A DNA stretch of 64,000 nucleotides from Bin87 sp965208015 (GCA_965208015.1 OZ242309.1:558001-622000), one strand, 5' to 3'. Positions 1-8,375 are shown, counted from the first letter of the stretch. Numbers and translations are program-made. The notes: generated by a model not told the origin, from the letters alone.

Positions 1-609
1 CCTTCCGCAGTAGGATACCAGCCGACCCTGAGCACGGAGATGGGCGCGCTCCAGGAGCGCATCACCTCCACCAAGAGCGGCAGCATCACCTCCTTCCAGG
101 CCATTTACGTACCGGCCGACGACTACACCGACCCCGGCATCGTGACCACCTTCGGCCACCTGGACGCCGTGGTTTCCCTGGAGCGCGCGCTGGCGGCGCA
201 GGCCCTGTATCCGGCTGTGGACCCGTTGGCATCCTTCGCTCGAATTCTGGAGCCTCGAGTTGTCGGCGATGAGCATTATCGCGTGGCGCGCGGCGTGCAG
301 CAGGTGCTCCAACGGTATCGTGACTTGCAGGACATCATCGCCATTCTGGGCATCGAAGAGTTGTCCGACGATGACCGGCAGACAGTGTTCCGGGCCCGCA
401 AGATCCAGCGGTTCCTAACCCAGCCCTTCTTCGTAGCCGAGACCTTCACCAACCAGCCGGGCAAGTACGTGGCCCTGCGCGACACCGTGCGCGGCTTCGC
501 CGAAATTCTCGACGGCCAGCACGACGACCTCCCCGAGCAGGCCTTCTACATGGTCGGGACCATCGAAGAGGCGGTGGAAAAGGCCGCTGAAATGCAGGCC
601 ACAACCTGA
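1..609 (+). CDS. atpD: ATP synthase F1 subunit beta, C-terminal part (5' end outside window)
   Basis: The reading frame is open from base 1, and its first residues (PSAVGYQPTLSTEMG) match the nucleotide-binding core of F1 beta shortly before the conserved segment ending in VPADDYTDP. The part seen is about 202 residues and holds the arginine-finger-side region, the helical C-terminal domain with the DELSEED-equivalent segment (here IEELSDDD), and a normal C-terminus. F1 beta carries the catalytic sites of ATP synthesis on the cytoplasmic side of the membrane. atpC follows after 36 nt, the usual end of an atp operon. Only the N-terminal Walker A part is missing, because of the window edge. Confidence 0.97.
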   Translation, partial: PSAVGYQPTLSTEMGALQERITSTKSGSITSFQAIYVPADDYTDPGIVTTFGHLDAVVSLERALAAQALYPAVDPLASFARILEPRVVGDEHYRVARGVQQVLQRYRDLQDIIAILGIEELSDDDRQTVFRARKIQRFLTQPFFVAETFTNQPGKYVALRDTVRGFAEILDGQHDDLPEQAFYMVGTIEEAVEKAAEMQATT

Positions 610-645
610 TTTTTCCAGGCCACGGATTTATAGGAGCCCGCCCCG

Positions 646-1086
646 ATGCCGATGCAGTTGCAAATCATCACCGCTGAACGCGAAGTGTTCACCGGGGAGG
701 TGGACGCGCTGGTCGCACCGGGCGTTGCCGGTCAGTTGGGCATCCTGCCCAACCATGCCCCGTTGATGACCGTCTTGCAGCCGGGCGAGTTGCTGGTCCG
801 TGCGGGTGGCGACGAGAGTTATCTGGCGTTGTCTGGCGGGTACCTGGAAGTGCTGGGCAACCAGGTCATCGTGCTCGCCGACGCCGCCGAAGATGTGGAC
901 GAGATCGACGAGGCGCGGGCACAAGAAGCGCTGGCGCGAGCCCAGGAGCGTATCGCCAGCCGAGAATCTGACATCGAACTGGAACAGGCTGTGGCCTCTC
1001 TCCGCCGCGCCCAAGTGCGTGTGACCGTGGCGCGCCGGCGTCGATCCGCGCCGCACCGTTCGCTGGCGCGGCAAACCCAGCAGTAG
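646..1086 (+). CDS. atpC: ATP synthase F1 subunit epsilon
   Basis: The 146-residue product has the F1 epsilon pattern: an N-terminal beta-sandwich of about 85 residues (LQIITAEREVFTGEVDALVAPG, then GQLGILPNHAPLMT) followed by an Ala/Arg-rich two-helix C-terminal domain. Epsilon sits on the central stalk with gamma and can inhibit ATP hydrolysis. A GGAG-type ribosome site lies just upstream of the ATG. It is the last gene of the atp operon, and its stop lies 2 nt from the stop of the convergent rex gene. The Arg-rich tail (about residues 128-146) is longer than in many homologues. Confidence 0.95.
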   Translation: MPMQLQIITAEREVFTGEVDALVAPGVAGQLGILPNHAPLMTVLQPGELLVRAGGDESYLALSGGYLEVLGNQVIVLADAAEDVDEIDEARAQEALARAQERIASRESDIELEQAVASLRRAQVRVTVARRRRSAPHRSLARQTQQ

Positions 1087-1088
1087 GG

Positions 1089-1793
1089 TCAGGGTGTTGG
1101 CGAAGAGCCGTTGATAGACGGCCCGTCCTCGGTGAGATAGTACGTCATAGACTGCAAAGCCAGTACCGGATCGATGTTACGGACCCGGACTCCGTCCGGC
1201 ACTTGAGTGTTGATGGGCGCGTAGTTCAGGATTGCACGCACTCCGCATCCCACCAGTTGATCGATCACGGTCTGTGTATGGGCGCTGGGCACGGCCACAA
1301 TTGCAATGCTGATGTCCCGTTCGGCCACCGTCTGCGCCATTTCGCCCATAGGTTGGACCGAAACGCCACCGACCTGACGTCCCACGTTGGCGTGGTTGTT
1401 GTCGAATGCCGCCACCAAGTGGAATCCGTCGGGGTTGAAACCGGGGTAGTTCAGGATCGCGTTCCCCAAGCGACCCACGCCGACTACGGCCACATTCCAT
1501 TCGGAGTTCAGGCCCAGGATCTGCTTGAGCTCTCGCAACAAGTCTCGGACCACGTATCCTCGCCCCTGCTTGCCGAATCTGCCAAAGTACGACAGGTCCT
1601 TCCGGATCTGGGCCGGCGTCACTTGCAGTTGCTCGCCCAACTGCTGCGAGTTGGTCACCGATGCACCGCTTTCCAGAAGTTGCGATAGGATGCGGACATA
1701 CTGAGGCAACCTGGAAATGACCACCTCGGGCACTTCACCGGGGGGTATGGTCGTCATGGCGCTGGTACCTGTTCCGCTGAAACGGGATGACAT
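1089..1793 (-). CDS. rex: Redox-sensing transcriptional repressor Rex
   Basis: The 234-residue protein has an N-terminal winged helix (about residues 22-90, containing QLGEQLQVTPAQIRKDLSYFG with the recognition-helix signature IRKDLSYFG) and a Rossmann domain with the dinucleotide motif GVGRLG at residues 105-110. Rex senses the NADH/NAD+ ratio and represses respiratory and fermentative genes when NAD+ is high. It converges on atpC with a 2-nt gap. Met13 is a possible alternative start. I found no clear Rex operator in its own upstream region. Confidence 0.95.
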   Translation of the reverse strand: MSSRFSGTGTSAMTTIPPGEVPEVVISRLPQYVRILSQLLESGASVTNSQQLGEQLQVTPAQIRKDLSYFGRFGKQGRGYVVRDLLRELKQILGLNSEWNVAVVGVGRLGNAILNYPGFNPDGFHLVAAFDNNHANVGRQVGGVSVQPMGEMAQTVAERDISIAIVAVPSAHTQTVIDQLVGCGVRAILNYAPINTQVPDGVRVRNIDPVLALQSMTYYLTEDGPSINGSSPTP

Positions 1794-1947
1794 GCGCTCT
1801 TATCGTGGCCTTTCTTGAATCCGTCAATTATTCTCATTAAAGTTACGTATGGCGGAAGCATTCGATAAATTGTTCCTATGCCGTTCGGCGTTCAGTCATA
1901 ATCTATCCCGGCGCTTATCCATCGTCAATACCGGCACGATTCAATCC

Positions 1948-2247
1948 ATGCACGTAGCAGTAGCGCACATCAGTCTCCGAGTGCCCGAAAGCCGGAGCCT
2001 GAAGACCCGCCGCCAGGCCGCTCGAAGCTTGATCCAGCGGATACGCGGGCGGTTCAACGTTTCGGTCGCCCAGGACGCCGCAGCCGACGGCGATGCGTGG
2101 CAGAGCGTGACCCTGGCCGTATCCTGCGTGGGCGCCAGTGCGGACTTGACCAGATCCCTGATCGACGACGTGGTGGAGTTCGTGGTCGAGGTTCGCCCCG
2201 ACCTGGAGGTCCTCGATTACCAGATCGAGGTGATGAGCGGGTTTTAG
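1948..2247 (+). CDS. DUF503 family protein
   Basis: The 99-residue product has the DUF503 signature: an N-terminal strand, then LRVPESRSLKTRRQAARSLIQRIRGRFNVSVA. I chose the ATG at 1948 because family members begin with MHVGV-like residues just before the first strand. An upstream in-frame ATG at 1849 would add 33 residues unlike the family. The function is unknown; many homologues sit beside rbfA and ribosome-assembly genes, but here the neighbour is the divergent rex gene. Confidence 0.85.
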   Translation: MHVAVAHISLRVPESRSLKTRRQAARSLIQRIRGRFNVSVAQDAAADGDAWQSVTLAVSCVGASADLTRSLIDDVVEFVVEVRPDLEVLDYQIEVMSGF

Positions 2248-2250
2248 AGA

Positions 2251-2293
2251 CAAAAAAGCGCCCGGGTTATCGCTCGCGAGTGATAACCCGGGC
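2251..2293 (-). terminator. Rho-independent terminator of the SelW-like gene
   Basis: Two perfect 12-nt arms (GCCCGGGTTATC at 2260-2271 and its complement at 2282-2293) flank a loop that is itself palindromic. On the minus strand the stem is followed by a run of six T, so it terminates the minus-strand gene ending at 2312. It may also slow plus-strand transcription leaving the DUF503 gene. Confidence 0.85.
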
Positions 2294-2311
2294 GGCGTCT
2301 GGCGATCGGCG

Positions 2312-2581
2312 TTACATCCGGTCGTTTATGGCGGCCATCAAGTCCTGCAAGTCAGGGAACAGGTGGGCATCCGGGGTGTGCTTGTGTTCGCCCACCAACT
2401 CGCCGTCGATCAGGATGTCAAACTTGCCGTGTTCTCCGGGGGTCAACTTGAAGGTCGAAATGTTGTCACCGGTGCGGGTCAAAGCCTCGCTGGCCATCCA
2501 GGCCGCGCGTCCGGCGTGCCCTCAATCCCAGCAATAAACGATTTCAATTTCCATTCGTTTTACATCGGGCCTCTGAGCCAT
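2312..2581 (-). CDS. SelW/Rdx-family selenoprotein with CxxU redox motif (in-frame TGA at codon 20)
   Basis: Reading from the ATG at 2581, which has a GGGAGGGA ribosome site 5 nt upstream, gives 19 codons, a TGA at 2524-2522, and then an uninterrupted frame to 2312, 89 residues in all. The product matches the thioredoxin-like Rdx (SelW/SelT/SelH) family along its full length: beta strand EIEIVYC17-W-D-U20, then GRAAWMASEAL, a strand ending FDILIDGEL, and a C-terminal helix. The TGA falls exactly on the second cysteine of the family's CxxC/CxxU motif. A hairpin with SECIS-like features follows (separate entry). Family members are thiol or selenol redox proteins without a firmly assigned substrate. 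A plain gene caller would report only a 61-residue fragment starting at 2497. The alternative is a nonsense mutation in a CxxC ancestor; the intact downstream frame, ribosome site and terminator argue against that. Confidence 0.85.
2488..2524 (-). promoter_or_regulatory. Candidate bacterial SECIS element after the TGA of the SelW-like gene
   Basis: On the minus strand, 21 nt after the TGA, there is a 5-nt loop TGGAT closed by CGC-GGCC on one side and GGCC-A-GCG on the other: seven pairs with one bulged A. Bacterial SECIS elements lie within the coding region soon after the UGA and carry a G early in a small apical loop, and both conditions are met. The fold was drawn by hand and no energy was computed. 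Confidence 0.6.
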
Positions 2582-2681
2582 GATTTCCCTCCCTCAATTT
2601 GGCGTCAAGGGTACGCCGTTTGAGCGGATGATAGGGCAATGATACGGGCCGCGCAATGCCGGGTATAGGTACGACCAACCG

Positions 2682-3482
2682 TCACTCTTGGCTGGTCATG
2701 ACGGGAGATTTGCCAGCCAACGCGACATTATCCATCCAACCGCACAGACCTTCCCAAAACTCTGGGTAATCGCCCACGTTCATGTGGCCGGCCGTATCGA
2801 CCGTGACCAACTGTTTCGGTTCGCTCGCGGCCTCGAACAGCTTGCGCCCCTGCGATAGCGGCACAAGCTCGTCGTCAACACCGTGCAGTATCAGCAACGG
2901 ACAGTTGATGCGGTCAACCAGAGCCACCGAGTCGTAGCGATTGCCGACCAGCCGTCCCGACCAGGTCAGGGTGGGATAGAACAGCTTGCCCATATCGCGC
3001 AGGGAGGCGAAGGGCGCGACCAAAGCCATGGCCAGCGGCGACCAGGACTCCGCCGCCAGCCTGATCGACACGGCCGCGCCCATGGATATTCCCATGAACA
3101 GGGTGTGGGTCTGGTCCGCTCCGTAGGTGCGTTGCAGGTGGGCCAGCGCAGCGCGAGCGTCGGCGGCGGTGTTGCGCACCGTGGCCTTGCCCCGGCTGTT
3201 GCCAAACCCGCCGTAATCGAACCCGAAGATGTTCGCGCCGGTGTGTTTTCGGACCGCCGCAAACTCGCCGACGCGAAGGCTCAAATTGCCGCCCGCGCCG
3301 CCGAACCACATCCAGGTCAGGTCGGTGCGACGGTCGCCGGGGATGAACCAGCACTGCAACCGGTGGCCGCGTTCCGACTCGTGCCAAGTTTCTTCGAACT
3401 CCATGCCGAGGTCGGTCGGGAGTGCATCACATACCGGTTGAGGCTGGAAGAGCAATCGGCGCTCCAATATCTCCAAAAACAT
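2682..3482 (-). CDS. Alpha/beta hydrolase (BEM46-like)
   Basis: The 266-residue protein has an alpha/beta-hydrolase layout: an oxyanion segment WFGGAGGN near residue 60, the nucleophile elbow GISMG with Ser133, a candidate catalytic aspartate in HGVDDELVP (residues 203-204) and histidine His233 in TAGHMN. It lacks a clear signal peptide and is probably cytoplasmic. It is similar to uncharacterised serine hydrolases of the BEM46 type; the substrate is unknown. It is followed by a TAG-rich gap and the SelW-like gene on the same strand, with 100 nt between them. Confidence 0.85.
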   Translation of the reverse strand: MFLEILERRLLFQPQPVCDALPTDLGMEFEETWHESERGHRLQCWFIPGDRRTDLTWMWFGGAGGNLSLRVGEFAAVRKHTGANIFGFDYGGFGNSRGKATVRNTAADARAALAHLQRTYGADQTHTLFMGISMGAAVSIRLAAESWSPLAMALVAPFASLRDMGKLFYPTLTWSGRLVGNRYDSVALVDRINCPLLILHGVDDELVPLSQGRKLFEAASEPKQLVTVDTAGHMNVGDYPEFWEGLCGWMDNVALAGKSPVMTSQE

Positions 3483-3507
3483 GATGCCACGTCACTGATC
3501 GACTCGG

Positions 3508-5565
3508 CTAATCGTCGGCCAGGCTGTCAGCGAGTATTTCCAGCACGTCGCGCGCGTCTTTGCTTTCAGCGTGTCCCTTGGATTGGATGCCCTCGGTCAT
3601 CATCTGGAGACAGAATGGGCAGGAGACGCCCACTGTGTCGGCCTGGGTTTCCAGGAAGTGATCGGTGCGCGCGTGGTTGATGCGTTCGCCCTGGCTTTCC
3701 TCAATCCACATGTGCCCGCCGCCGGCGCCGCAGCAGAACCCGCGCTCCCGGCACCGGGGAGCCATCTCCACCAGTTTCAGTCCGGGGATGGCTTTGGCGA
3801 CGTTGCGCGGTTCGTCGTAAACCCCGTTGTGGCGGCCCAGGTAGCAGGAGTCGTGGTAGGCCACCGACACGTCCATCATCTTCACCGGCTTGATCCTGCC
3901 TTCCCGTATCAGCCCGTCCACGAACTGGCTGTAATGGAGCACTTCGTACTCCCCGCCGAATTGCGGGTACTCGTTCTTCATGGTGTTGAAGCAATGCGGG
4001 CAGATGGTGACGACGGTTTTCACGTTGTAACCGTTCATCACCTCGACATTCTGCTGGGCCATGATCTGGAACAGGTACTCGTTGCCCATGCGCCGGGCCG
4101 GGTCGCCGGTGCAGCTCTCTTCGTCTCCCAGGATGGCGAAATCCACGCCCGCCGACTTCAGCACCTTGGCCATGGACCGAGCGATTCCCTGGCTGCGCTG
4201 CTCCAGGGCACCAGTGCAGCCAACCCAGAAAAGAATCTCGGCGTCGGGTTTTTCGGCCATGGTGGGGACGTCAAGACCCTCTGCCCAATCGGTGCGCGCG
4301 AAGGTCGTTCCGCGCCAGGGATGCCCGCGCTGCTCCATGCTCAGCAGGGCGTTCATGCCGGTCTCGGGTATTCGCGACTCTTCGAGCACCAGGCTGCGGC
4401 GCATGTCGATGATGGTAGGCACGTGCTCGACCACCACGGGACATTCTTCCATGCAGGCTCCGCAGGATACGCAGTCCCAAACCGCTTGCTCGGGGATGGC
4501 GCCGTCGATCAGTGGCATCGGCTCCACGTGCTCGGCGTCGCGCGCGCCCTGGTGACCAATTGCGATCATGTGCTCCTTGAGGTTCTCCACGATGTGCATA
4601 GGGGAGAGGACCTTGCCCGTGGTATGCGCCGGGCAGGCGTCGGTACACCGGCCGCATACCGCGCAGGCGTAACCGTCCAGCAGTTCCTTCCAGGTGAAGT
4701 CCTGCACTCGGGACGCGCCGAACCGCTCGACGTTTTCCAGGTCCATGGTCGCCAGCGTTCCCCGCGGCTCCAGGTTGCGGAAGAAAGCGTTCAGCGGAGC
4801 CGCCACCATGTGGATGTGCTTCGAGAAGGGGATGTACAGCCCAAACCCAAGCACGATCAGCAGGTGCACCCACCAGAAGATCGCTTGCAGTGCTCCGGCA
4901 GTCGCTTCCGACATACCCGCCGCGTTGAGCCAGTTGCCGATGGCGCGCCCGATGAACACGCCAGCCTCGGGGCCCGCGCCGCCGGCGGCCACGTAAAAGG
5001 AATGGACCAGCAGGGTCGCGATCATCAGGCCGGCCGTCAACCCGACGATCACCACGGACTCGCCCTTGCGGGTCAGATCGAAACTGAGACGGTGCGGCTG
5101 GGCGATCCAGCGACGGAAAAGCGCCCAGATGAGCGCGGCCAGGATGACCGCGGCGAAGATGTCCAGGTAGATGCTGTAGACCAGCACGCCGGTCCTGGTG
5201 AGGATGGTCTCACCCAGCGGGTGCCAGATGGACCCGCCAAAAATGAAAATCAGGTACGACAGGCTGAAGGAGAGGAATCCCCAAAAGATGGCGGCGTGTC
5301 CCAATCCGGCCAGGTCGATGCTCCGCGAGCGAGGGTCGAGGCTTCCCACCCGCTGCAAGACCTTGCGCTGCCCCAGTACGATAGCGGCGGCCCCCAACAG
5401 CCTGGTCAACGGCCGGTCGAATCGGGCCACCGGGAGGCCCTGCAATACCAGACGGAATACGCGGTGATACACGACATAATTGGCCACGCCGAACGCCAGC
5501 GCGGTCAGAACGTAGACGCCAACCCATACTGGAATGACGCCGAAAAGCGCATCGGGGGGAACCAT
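3508..5565 (-). CDS. Membrane-anchored HdrD/GlcF-like Fe-S oxidoreductase (candidate ETF:quinone oxidoreductase)
   Basis: From the ATG at 5565 the product is 685 residues. The first roughly 260 residues form several membrane helices resembling a nitrate-reductase-gamma/cytochrome-b-like anchor. Two ferredoxin-type 4Fe-4S motifs follow (CAVCGRCTDACP near residue 300, CVSCGACMEECP near 363). The C-terminal half has two CCG cysteine-rich domains: the first with CTG and CPHC, the second with ERGFCCGAGGG near residue 608 and CPFC. This architecture is that of heterodisulfide-reductase D-like proteins, some of which pass electrons from electron-transfer flavoprotein to quinone (FadF/EMO type). A longer frame to 5781 exists, but the added 72 residues are low-complexity and precede the first membrane helix. 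No etfAB genes are in the window, so the electron donor is inferred. Confidence 0.85.
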   Translation of the reverse strand: MVPPDALFGVIPVWVGVYVLTALAFGVANYVVYHRVFRLVLQGLPVARFDRPLTRLLGAAAIVLGQRKVLQRVGSLDPRSRSIDLAGLGHAAIFWGFLSFSLSYLIFIFGGSIWHPLGETILTRTGVLVYSIYLDIFAAVILAALIWALFRRWIAQPHRLSFDLTRKGESVVIVGLTAGLMIATLLVHSFYVAAGGAGPEAGVFIGRAIGNWLNAAGMSEATAGALQAIFWWVHLLIVLGFGLYIPFSKHIHMVAAPLNAFFRNLEPRGTLATMDLENVERFGASRVQDFTWKELLDGYACAVCGRCTDACPAHTTGKVLSPMHIVENLKEHMIAIGHQGARDAEHVEPMPLIDGAIPEQAVWDCVSCGACMEECPVVVEHVPTIIDMRRSLVLEESRIPETGMNALLSMEQRGHPWRGTTFARTDWAEGLDVPTMAEKPDAEILFWVGCTGALEQRSQGIARSMAKVLKSAGVDFAILGDEESCTGDPARRMGNEYLFQIMAQQNVEVMNGYNVKTVVTICPHCFNTMKNEYPQFGGEYEVLHYSQFVDGLIREGRIKPVKMMDVSVAYHDSCYLGRHNGVYDEPRNVAKAIPGLKLVEMAPRCRERGFCCGAGGGHMWIEESQGERINHARTDHFLETQADTVGVSCPFCLQMMTEGIQSKGHAESKDARDVLEILADSLADD

Positions 5566-5897
5566 CGCAGTCCTGTCCTGGAGCGTCACGCGACGTGTCG
5601 GAACGCTCGTGCCTAAAATCGGCGGGTAGTTTATCACACGGAGATGCCCGACCCAGCCGGCCGACGCACATGGAACACAGGACGCGCGAACATCCTGTGC
5701 GAGGTCGATGCCGGCGCCAGATCCCGGACGACTTTCCGCCACGCATGACACGTTGACGAGTGGTTCCGACGCAGTGGCCATGGCCGCCGTGTCGGATTAT
5801 GGCAATCGGCGTTATAATAGGTGCAGCAATATCAGCAGCGAATTATCGTTTCGGCACGACGCGGCAGCGAATGCGCTACCTGCAATGAGGTTGGCAG
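5566..5897. other. Divergent intergenic region between the Fe-S oxidoreductase and the HNH gene
   Basis: The region is 332 bp and no open frame in it looks coding. It should hold promoters for both flanking genes. On the plus strand a consensus -10 box TATAAT lies at 5813-5818, about 80 nt before the HNH start, but no good -35 box sits 16-18 nt upstream of it. Confidence 0.5.
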
Positions 5898-6629
5898 ATG
5901 GCAAGCCGGGGACGAACGGGTCGAAAAAAGGGTACGGCCAGGAACCGGAACAATGGCCGACAACCCAATGCCAACGGTTCGGGCGGCAGGCCCGGCAACG
6001 CGGATGTCGCTCCGGCTTCAGAGGAAGATCAACGCAAGGGAAGAGCCCCGGTTCCGGGACGGCTCACCGCCCCGGTTCTGGTGCTGAACCTCAACTACGT
6101 CCCGGTCAACGTGTGCACCGTTCGTCGTGCCATCGTGCTGGTGTCCAAGGGCAAAGCTGAGCTCCTGGAGCAACGGGCTGAAACGTCACGCATCCGCACC
6201 TACAACGCCTCCTTGGACGCGCCGTCAATAATCCGGCTGGTGTACTTGGTCAAGCGGCCTTTCGCGCCGCGCCGCCTGTCCAAGAAGGAAGTTTTCCTGC
6301 GGGACCACTACACCTGCCAGTACTGCGGCAAGCGCTCGCAGCAACTTACCCTCGACCATGTGGTGCCCCGCCGGCAGCACGGGCCGCACACCTGGGATAA
6401 CGTCGTGGCCGCCTGTGGCCGTTGCAACCTGGACAAGGCCGGCCGCACCCCGGAAGAGGCGAACATGAAGCTGCGCCGGTTGCCGACCGCCCCGCAGCCC
6501 AACCCGTACCGCATCCTGGAAAACCGGACCATCCTGGAAGAGTGGAAGCAGTACATCCCCTGGCAGACCGCCGCCAAATCACGAAACGGCAGCGAAAACG
6601 CGCCGGTGCTGATGGCGGTAGCCGACTGA
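5898..6629 (+). CDS. HNH endonuclease family protein
   Basis: The 243-residue protein has a basic, low-complexity N-terminal tail (about residues 1-55), a middle segment typical of HNH proteins (VLVLNLNYVPVNVCTVRRAIVLV), then the nuclease module: CQYC near residue 140, DHVVPRRQHG with the catalytic histidine, DNVVAACGRCN and the second zinc CxxC. HNH proteins of this stand-alone bacterial type are common and mostly of unknown role. The Smr-domain gene begins 6 nt after its stop, so the two are probably co-transcribed, suggesting nucleic-acid processing. The start could instead be one of the inner methionines after the basic tail. Confidence 0.85.
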   Translation: MASRGRTGRKKGTARNRNNGRQPNANGSGGRPGNADVAPASEEDQRKGRAPVPGRLTAPVLVLNLNYVPVNVCTVRRAIVLVSKGKAELLEQRAETSRIRTYNASLDAPSIIRLVYLVKRPFAPRRLSKKEVFLRDHYTCQYCGKRSQQLTLDHVVPRRQHGPHTWDNVVAACGRCNLDKAGRTPEEANMKLRRLPTAPQPNPYRILENRTILEEWKQYIPWQTAAKSRNGSENAPVLMAVAD

Positions 6630-6635
6630 CGACCC

Positions 6636-7091
6636 ATGGCCAGCATCGACCTCCACGGCAGGACCTGGTCCGAATCCCTTGTCGAGTTGATCGACGCCTA
6701 TAACCGCACCCTGTCGGCAGGCTCGTCGTCGGAAACGCTGGACATCGTGCATGGGTACGGTTCGTCGGGCGCCGGCGGGACCATGCGGGTCCGGGTGCGC
6801 TCCTTCCTTGCGACTCACGCTCACCGGCTTGAATACGTGACTGGCGAAGACGCGGACGCGAATCCGGGCCACACGGTGGTCCTGCCCATCGAGCCATTAC
6901 CCGAGGTCGGCGACTTGCTCGCCGAAGAGGTCCTGGAATACTGCGAGACCCCGCGAACTCAGAGCAAGATTACCGGTAAGTTCCGTCGCCACGGCGACCC
7001 GAGGGTCATGCAGGCCATCCGCACCCTGGAAAAACAGGGCCGTCTCCGAACGGTGACCAAGGGGCGAAACAAAGCATACGGGGCGATTTAG
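6636..7091 (+). CDS. Smr-domain protein
   Basis: The 151-residue protein starts directly with the Smr motif IDLHG (residues 4-8) and has the second hallmark VHGYGSSGAGGTMR, as in the MutS2/Smr endonuclease fold. The last roughly 55 residues (VGDLLAEEVLEYCETPRTQSKITGKF and following) look like a winged helix that could bind nucleic acid. Smr domains cut or bind branched DNA or mRNA on stalled ribosomes. It lies 6 nt downstream of the HNH gene and converges on holB. Confidence 0.8.
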   Translation: MASIDLHGRTWSESLVELIDAYNRTLSAGSSSETLDIVHGYGSSGAGGTMRVRVRSFLATHAHRLEYVTGEDADANPGHTVVLPIEPLPEVGDLLAEEVLEYCETPRTQSKITGKFRRHGDPRVMQAIRTLEKQGRLRTVTKGRNKAYGAI

Positions 7092-7107
7092 CCGCCCGTC
7101 GCACGCG

Positions 7108-8160
7108 TTAATTTGCCGCCGGTGCCGCCAGCATCATGTACTCCAGCGCCAGCCTGGGGTTGACGTTGGCGTCCAGAGCGCTCAGCGTCTCTCGGACGCT
7201 CTCCAGAAAGGCCACGATGTGGGCCGTTGTCGTTGCATCAGCCTGCGCGGTCAGTTCATCGCGCCGGTCATCGTTGTGGACGTGCTCGACCAACCCCTCC
7301 TTGATGAGCATGACGTCCCTCCACCAGCGTTCCCACAGGTACAGCTCTTGTCGAACCGATTCTCGGTCGTTGGAAAAGCTGCTGGCAAGGGTGTTTGCGT
7401 AGTTGAATCGGGCGTCCAATGGTGATGACCCCATCGCCGCGATTTGTGCCAGCCGTTCCTGGCGGGCGTCCAGCAGCATGGGATCGTCAAGAGCGTTGAT
7501 AGCCCACCCCGGACAGCCCCGGGACAGTCGCGCCAAGCGGAGGGCCACGCCTGCTTCGACGCCTTTCCTGGACACTAAGAACTCGTGCAATGCGTTGCCC
7601 GGCATCGGGCGCAAGGCGAGCGTACGGCACCGGGATCGGATGGTGGGCAGTATGGCGTCTTCGCTGGTGGTGAGCAGCAGTACCAGAACCTGAGCCGGCG
7701 GTTCCTCCAGCGTCTTCAACAGGGCGTTGGCCGGTTCGCTCTGTCCAGCCGAGAGAGTCTCAGCGCCGTCGAAGATCACCACTTTCCACGAACCCTCCAC
7801 TGGCGTGATGGCGAGAAAGTTCTCCGCTTCCCGCACCTGATCGATGCTGATCCGGGTTGATACCCTCGGATCGCCACCCACCGCGACGATCTTGAGATCG
7901 GCAAACACCCCGCGGCGTATTCGGATGCATGGGTCGCAGCGGCCGCACGGTCCCAACGCGTCGTCCGGTTCCGCGAACATCGAGCCGGCTTGTTGCCCAT
8001 TGAGGACCGCGCAATTGACGGCTGCGGCAAGGTCCAGGGCCAGGGTCATTTTGCCGACATGCGGCGGGCCTGACAGCAGGTAGGCGTGGGCCAGCCTTCC
8101 GGCGCGGAGGCTGGCATCGATCTGCTTCAGCAGGTGGTCCTGGCCGATGGTTGACCACAT
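7108..8160 (-). CDS. holB: DNA polymerase III subunit delta'
   Basis: The 350-residue protein is an AAA+ clamp-loader subunit: IGQDHLLKQI at the N-terminus, a Walker-A-like GPPHVGKMTL, a zinc module CGRCDPC, Walker-B-like VVIFDGAETL, and the sensor-1 region LLKTLEEPPAQVLVLLLTTSEDAILPTIRSRC. The C-terminal third is helical and forms the clamp-loader collar. It loads the beta clamp together with delta and tau/gamma. It converges with the Smr gene; the small gene at 8181 lies 20 nt upstream on the same strand. Confidence 0.93.
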   Translation of the reverse strand: MWSTIGQDHLLKQIDASLRAGRLAHAYLLSGPPHVGKMTLALDLAAAVNCAVLNGQQAGSMFAEPDDALGPCGRCDPCIRIRRGVFADLKIVAVGGDPRVSTRISIDQVREAENFLAITPVEGSWKVVIFDGAETLSAGQSEPANALLKTLEEPPAQVLVLLLTTSEDAILPTIRSRCRTLALRPMPGNALHEFLVSRKGVEAGVALRLARLSRGCPGWAINALDDPMLLDARQERLAQIAAMGSSPLDARFNYANTLASSFSNDRESVRQELYLWERWWRDVMLIKEGLVEHVHNDDRRDELTAQADATTTAHIVAFLESVRETLSALDANVNPRLALEYMMLAAPAAN

Positions 8161-8180
8161 AGTCGAGGCGGCCGGAGCTG

Positions 8181-8360
8181 TCAGCGTCTAGCGTTAATTC
8201 CCGGCGTGAAATTATCCGCCAGCCAACGGACAAAGTTGTGCGAATGAAGCAAGTAGGTACGTTTTGTTGCAAGCGTCATATCGGACGCCTCAACTACCTC
8301 CCTATACCGTTCTAGGGCGTCCTGCACTTCCCTCAAGGCGTCTTGGCTTATTTTCGGCAT
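8181..8360 (-). CDS. Small helical protein, 59 aa, integrase-SAM-like fragment
   Basis: The frame runs from ATG at 8360 to TGA at 8181. The sequence has the pattern ALERYREVVEASDMTLATKRTYLLHSHNFVRWL, which resembles the N-terminal core-binding (SAM-like) domain of tyrosine recombinases. The same short module also appears on its own or at the ends of nuclease-like proteins. No catalytic domain follows. Codon use is normal and it sits 20 nt upstream of holB. It could be a small DNA-binding protein or a relic of a longer gene. The function is not known. Confidence 0.55.
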   Translation of the reverse strand: MPKISQDALREVQDALERYREVVEASDMTLATKRTYLLHSHNFVRWLADNFTPGINARR

Positions 8361-8375
8361 AGTTCCTCGAACAAG

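Noticed and set aside
3571..5616. Long plus-strand frame opposite the HdrD-like gene
   Set aside because: Antisense shadow of a protein with intact cluster motifs; no ribosome site or family match.
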